A stretch of DNA of 37,889 bases from Deltaproteobacteria bacterium (GTDB lineage Bacteria > Desulfobacterota > Syntrophia > Syntrophales > Smithellaceae), in contig JAKLES010000004.1 of assembly GCA_022711575.1 (NCBI GenBank), forward strand, positions 1-37,889, in the 5' to 3' direction. Positions 36,564-37,889 of this stretch are shown one piece after another. The number at the start of each line of letters is the position of its first letter. Within the stretch, counting starts at the first letter, position 1. The position numbers were made by a program, and so were the translations under genes. The notes beneath the pieces were generated by a model that was not told the origin of the DNA, ran no database searches, and worked only from the letters and a program-made list of their open reading frames with translations.

Positions 36564-37523
36564 TTAAATTCCGTCTTCCGCTAATTGTTCGACCAGTTTC
36601 ATTTGCCTGTCGGAAAGCTTTTTGGGAACTTCGACGTTAATCTTTACGTACTGATCACCCTTTAGCGAGCCTTTAAGTCCAGGGACGCCGAAACCTTTCA
36701 TCCGAATCTTGGTATTGTTCTGGGTGCCGGGAGCGATCTTCAGTCTTTTCGTCGTCCCTTCCAGCGTCGGAATATCAACGGATGTCCCTAAGATGGCTTG
36801 TGTGAATTTAATTGTTTTTTCGATATACAGGTCGTTTCCGTCCCTCGCGAAGATCGGATGTGGCATGACACTGATATTTAAGTACAAATCGCCATGGGGA
36901 CCACCGTTGTACCCAGGAAGCCCTTTTCCTGGAAGCCGGAGCTTTTTACCGGTGCTGATCCCGGCGGGAATTTTTACATTAATATCTTCGATGTGATTTT
37001 CCATTTGGAAAGATATCTTCTTGTCCGCACCAAAAACAGATTCTTCCAGCGTTACGGATAAATTGTATTCCGCATCCTGGCCTTTTTGCGGCATGTTTGC
37101 GTACTGTTTTCCACCTCCGCCCATGCCACCAAAAATTCCGGAAAAGGGATCCTCATAATCCTGATATCCGCCGCCTCTTCGAGTTCCTGTGCGGAAAGTG
37201 GTTCGCCCCCCTCCCCTGGATCCGCCAAAACCGAAACTGCGCAAAATTTCATCCAGATCGAAACCGCGGAAGATATCCTCCTGGGAGTATTGCTGACGAT
37301 ACTGGTCGGCCGATCCGAATGTGTCGTACTGTTCACGCTTTTTCGGGTCGCTCAAAACCGCATAAGCTTCGCTGATTTTTTTGAATTTTTCTTCTGCCGC
37401 CGCTTTGTTATTGGGATTTTTGTCCGGATGCCATTTTACGGCCAGTTTGCGATAAGCTTTTTTTATTTCATCCGCCGAAGACTTTTTATCGACGCCCAAA
37501 ACCTGATAGTAATCTTCTGCCAT
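36564..37523 (-). CDS. DnaJ-class co-chaperone without zinc finger (CbpA type)
   Basis: A class II (type B) J-protein of 319 residues that would stimulate a DnaK ATPase and deliver clients. It has a J domain (5-70, HPD at 32-34 in VKWHPDKNP), a Gly/Phe-rich linker (about 85-140, with [12 protein letters not shown] and [11 protein letters not shown]), and two beta-sandwich client-binding domains ([17 protein letters not shown], then [21 protein letters not shown]). The CxxCxGxG zinc repeats of true DnaJ are absent. No dnaK or grpE is nearby. It lies 42 bases downstream of the iorB fragment on the same strand, so the two may be cotranscribed. Confidence 0.94.
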   Translation of the reverse strand: MAEDYYQVLGVDKKSSADEIKKAYRKLAVKWHPDKNPNNKAAAEEKFKKISEAYAVLSDPKKREQYDTFGSADQYRQQYSQEDIFRGFDLDEILRSFGFGGSRGGGRTTFRTGTRRGGGYQDYEDPFSGIFGGMGGGGKQYANMPQKGQDAEYNLSVTLEESVFGADKKISFQMENHIEDINVKIPAGISTGKKLRLPGKGLPGYNGGPHGDLYLNISVMPHPIFARDGNDLYIEKTIKFTQAILGTSVDIPTLEGTTKRLKIAPGTQNNTKIRMKGFGVPGLKGSLKGDQYVKINVEVPKKLSDRQMKLVEQLAEDGI

Positions 37524-37565
37524 AATCTTTTCAACGTCCCTTTGTTAATAAGTATTGCCTACAAT

Positions 37566-37889
37566 TTAAGCAGTAATTCCCATTTGAAAAGCGTCTAAAT
37601 TCAATTTTAACAATTTTTGCGGGAAGGATTTCTTGATGACACTTTCCCAAACGGATTTTTCAATGTTCATCAGATTGGATACAGCACCAAGGAGGACGAC
37701 ATTGGCCGCTCTAATATTGCCGGCTTCATGCGCAAGCTTTGCCGCATTTAACGCAATCACCTTAGGATAATGATTCTTTAAAAAATCAATAACATCATTC
37801 GGATATTCAGAGTCACCTCTATTGACAGCGGGCGGATAGATTTCTTCCGTGTTTAAAATAATAGATGCGTCTTTACTCAGAAATTTAAG
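37566..37889 (-). CDS. iorB: indolepyruvate ferredoxin oxidoreductase beta subunit, 5' part outside window
   Basis: About 107 C-terminal residues are visible; the frame is open to the window edge, so the start lies beyond 37889. The visible chain fits the end of the POR-gamma domain of IorB: ASIILNTEEIYPPAVNRG, then VIALNAAKLAHEAGN, ANVVLLGAVSNLMNI and FPQKLLKLNLDAFQMG. With IorA it would oxidatively decarboxylate aryl pyruvates from aromatic amino-acid transamination, reducing ferredoxin. A GTG at 37760 is internal, not the start. A paralogous 2-oxoacid:ferredoxin oxidoreductase gamma subunit is the alternative reading. Confidence 0.85.
   Translation of the reverse strand, partial: LKFLSKDASIILNTEEIYPPAVNRGDSEYPNDVIDFLKNHYPKVIALNAAKLAHEAGNIRAANVVLLGAVSNLMNIEKSVWESVIKKSFPQKLLKLNLDAFQMGITA

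Noticed and set aside
37086-37598. 170-codon plus-strand frame opposite the cbpA-like gene
   Set aside because: Antisense shadow; the minus strand carries a clear J domain with HPD and client-binding domains.

Overview
The window looks like core chromosome of a Gram-negative anaerobe. The best fit is a deltaproteobacterial (Desulfobacterota) relative of the Syntrophus/Smithella group. This is inferred from gene order (tilS-ftsH-folP-acpS-tsaE-lysC; tRNAs flanking tig-clpP-clpX-lon; phoH-pgpH-ybeY; DUF1285-guaB-dnaE), from an outer-membrane lipoprotein acyltransferase gene, and from an indolepyruvate:ferredoxin oxidoreductase fragment typical of amino-acid-using anaerobes. Base composition is moderately AT-rich. 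I see no insertion sequence, prophage, CRISPR array, toxin-antitoxin or defence locus.

Layout. (1) 1-7033, plus strand: the end of tilS, then ftsH, a long folP, acpS, tsaE, lysC and a ComEA-like gene. This is a housekeeping run with gaps of at most about 90 bases. It meets a small lytic transglycosylase gene (7037-7660, minus) tail to tail. (2) 7661-14349: tRNA-Pro(GGG) and tRNA-Leu(TAG), then the protein quality-control operon tig-clpP-clpX-lon, then tRNA-Val(TAC), tRNA-Asp(GTC) and a clear intrinsic terminator. (3) 14350-19948, plus strand: a CorC/HlyC-type CBS protein, lnt and prfB are chained by two 11-base overlaps, followed by an MltD-like LysM lytic transglycosylase. The prfB gene is intact and carries the classical RF2 programmed +1 frameshift. 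(4) 19982-29630, minus strand, read from right to left: a B12-type radical SAM protein, a small membrane protein, two M16 peptidases, an M20 peptidase, phoH, a 7TM-HD (PgpH-like) protein and ybeY. (5) 29774-36447, plus strand: dtd, a DUF1285 gene, guaB, dnaE and a UPF0280 gene. (6) 36564-37889, minus strand: a CbpA-type DnaJ and the 3' part of iorB, cut by the window end.

How the genes work together. Region 2 holds the ribosome-associated folding factor and two ATP-dependent proteases, with FtsH nearby. Regions 3 and 4 together contain the enterobacterial ybeZ-ybeY-ybeX-lnt set (PhoH, YbeY, CorC, Lnt), here split into two convergent groups. Two SLT-family hydrolases point to cell-wall remodelling.

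Most genes are ordinary. The least explained part is the tightly packed radical SAM / small membrane protein / M16 / M16 / M20 unit. Other points worth a look are the RF2 frameshift site with an unusually spaced Shine-Dalgarno element, the N-terminal extension on FolP, a possibly leaderless transglycosylase mRNA, likely tRNA-to-tig read-through, and a perfect DnaA-box match beside an AT-rich palindrome after dnaE. I found no convincing wholly new system.
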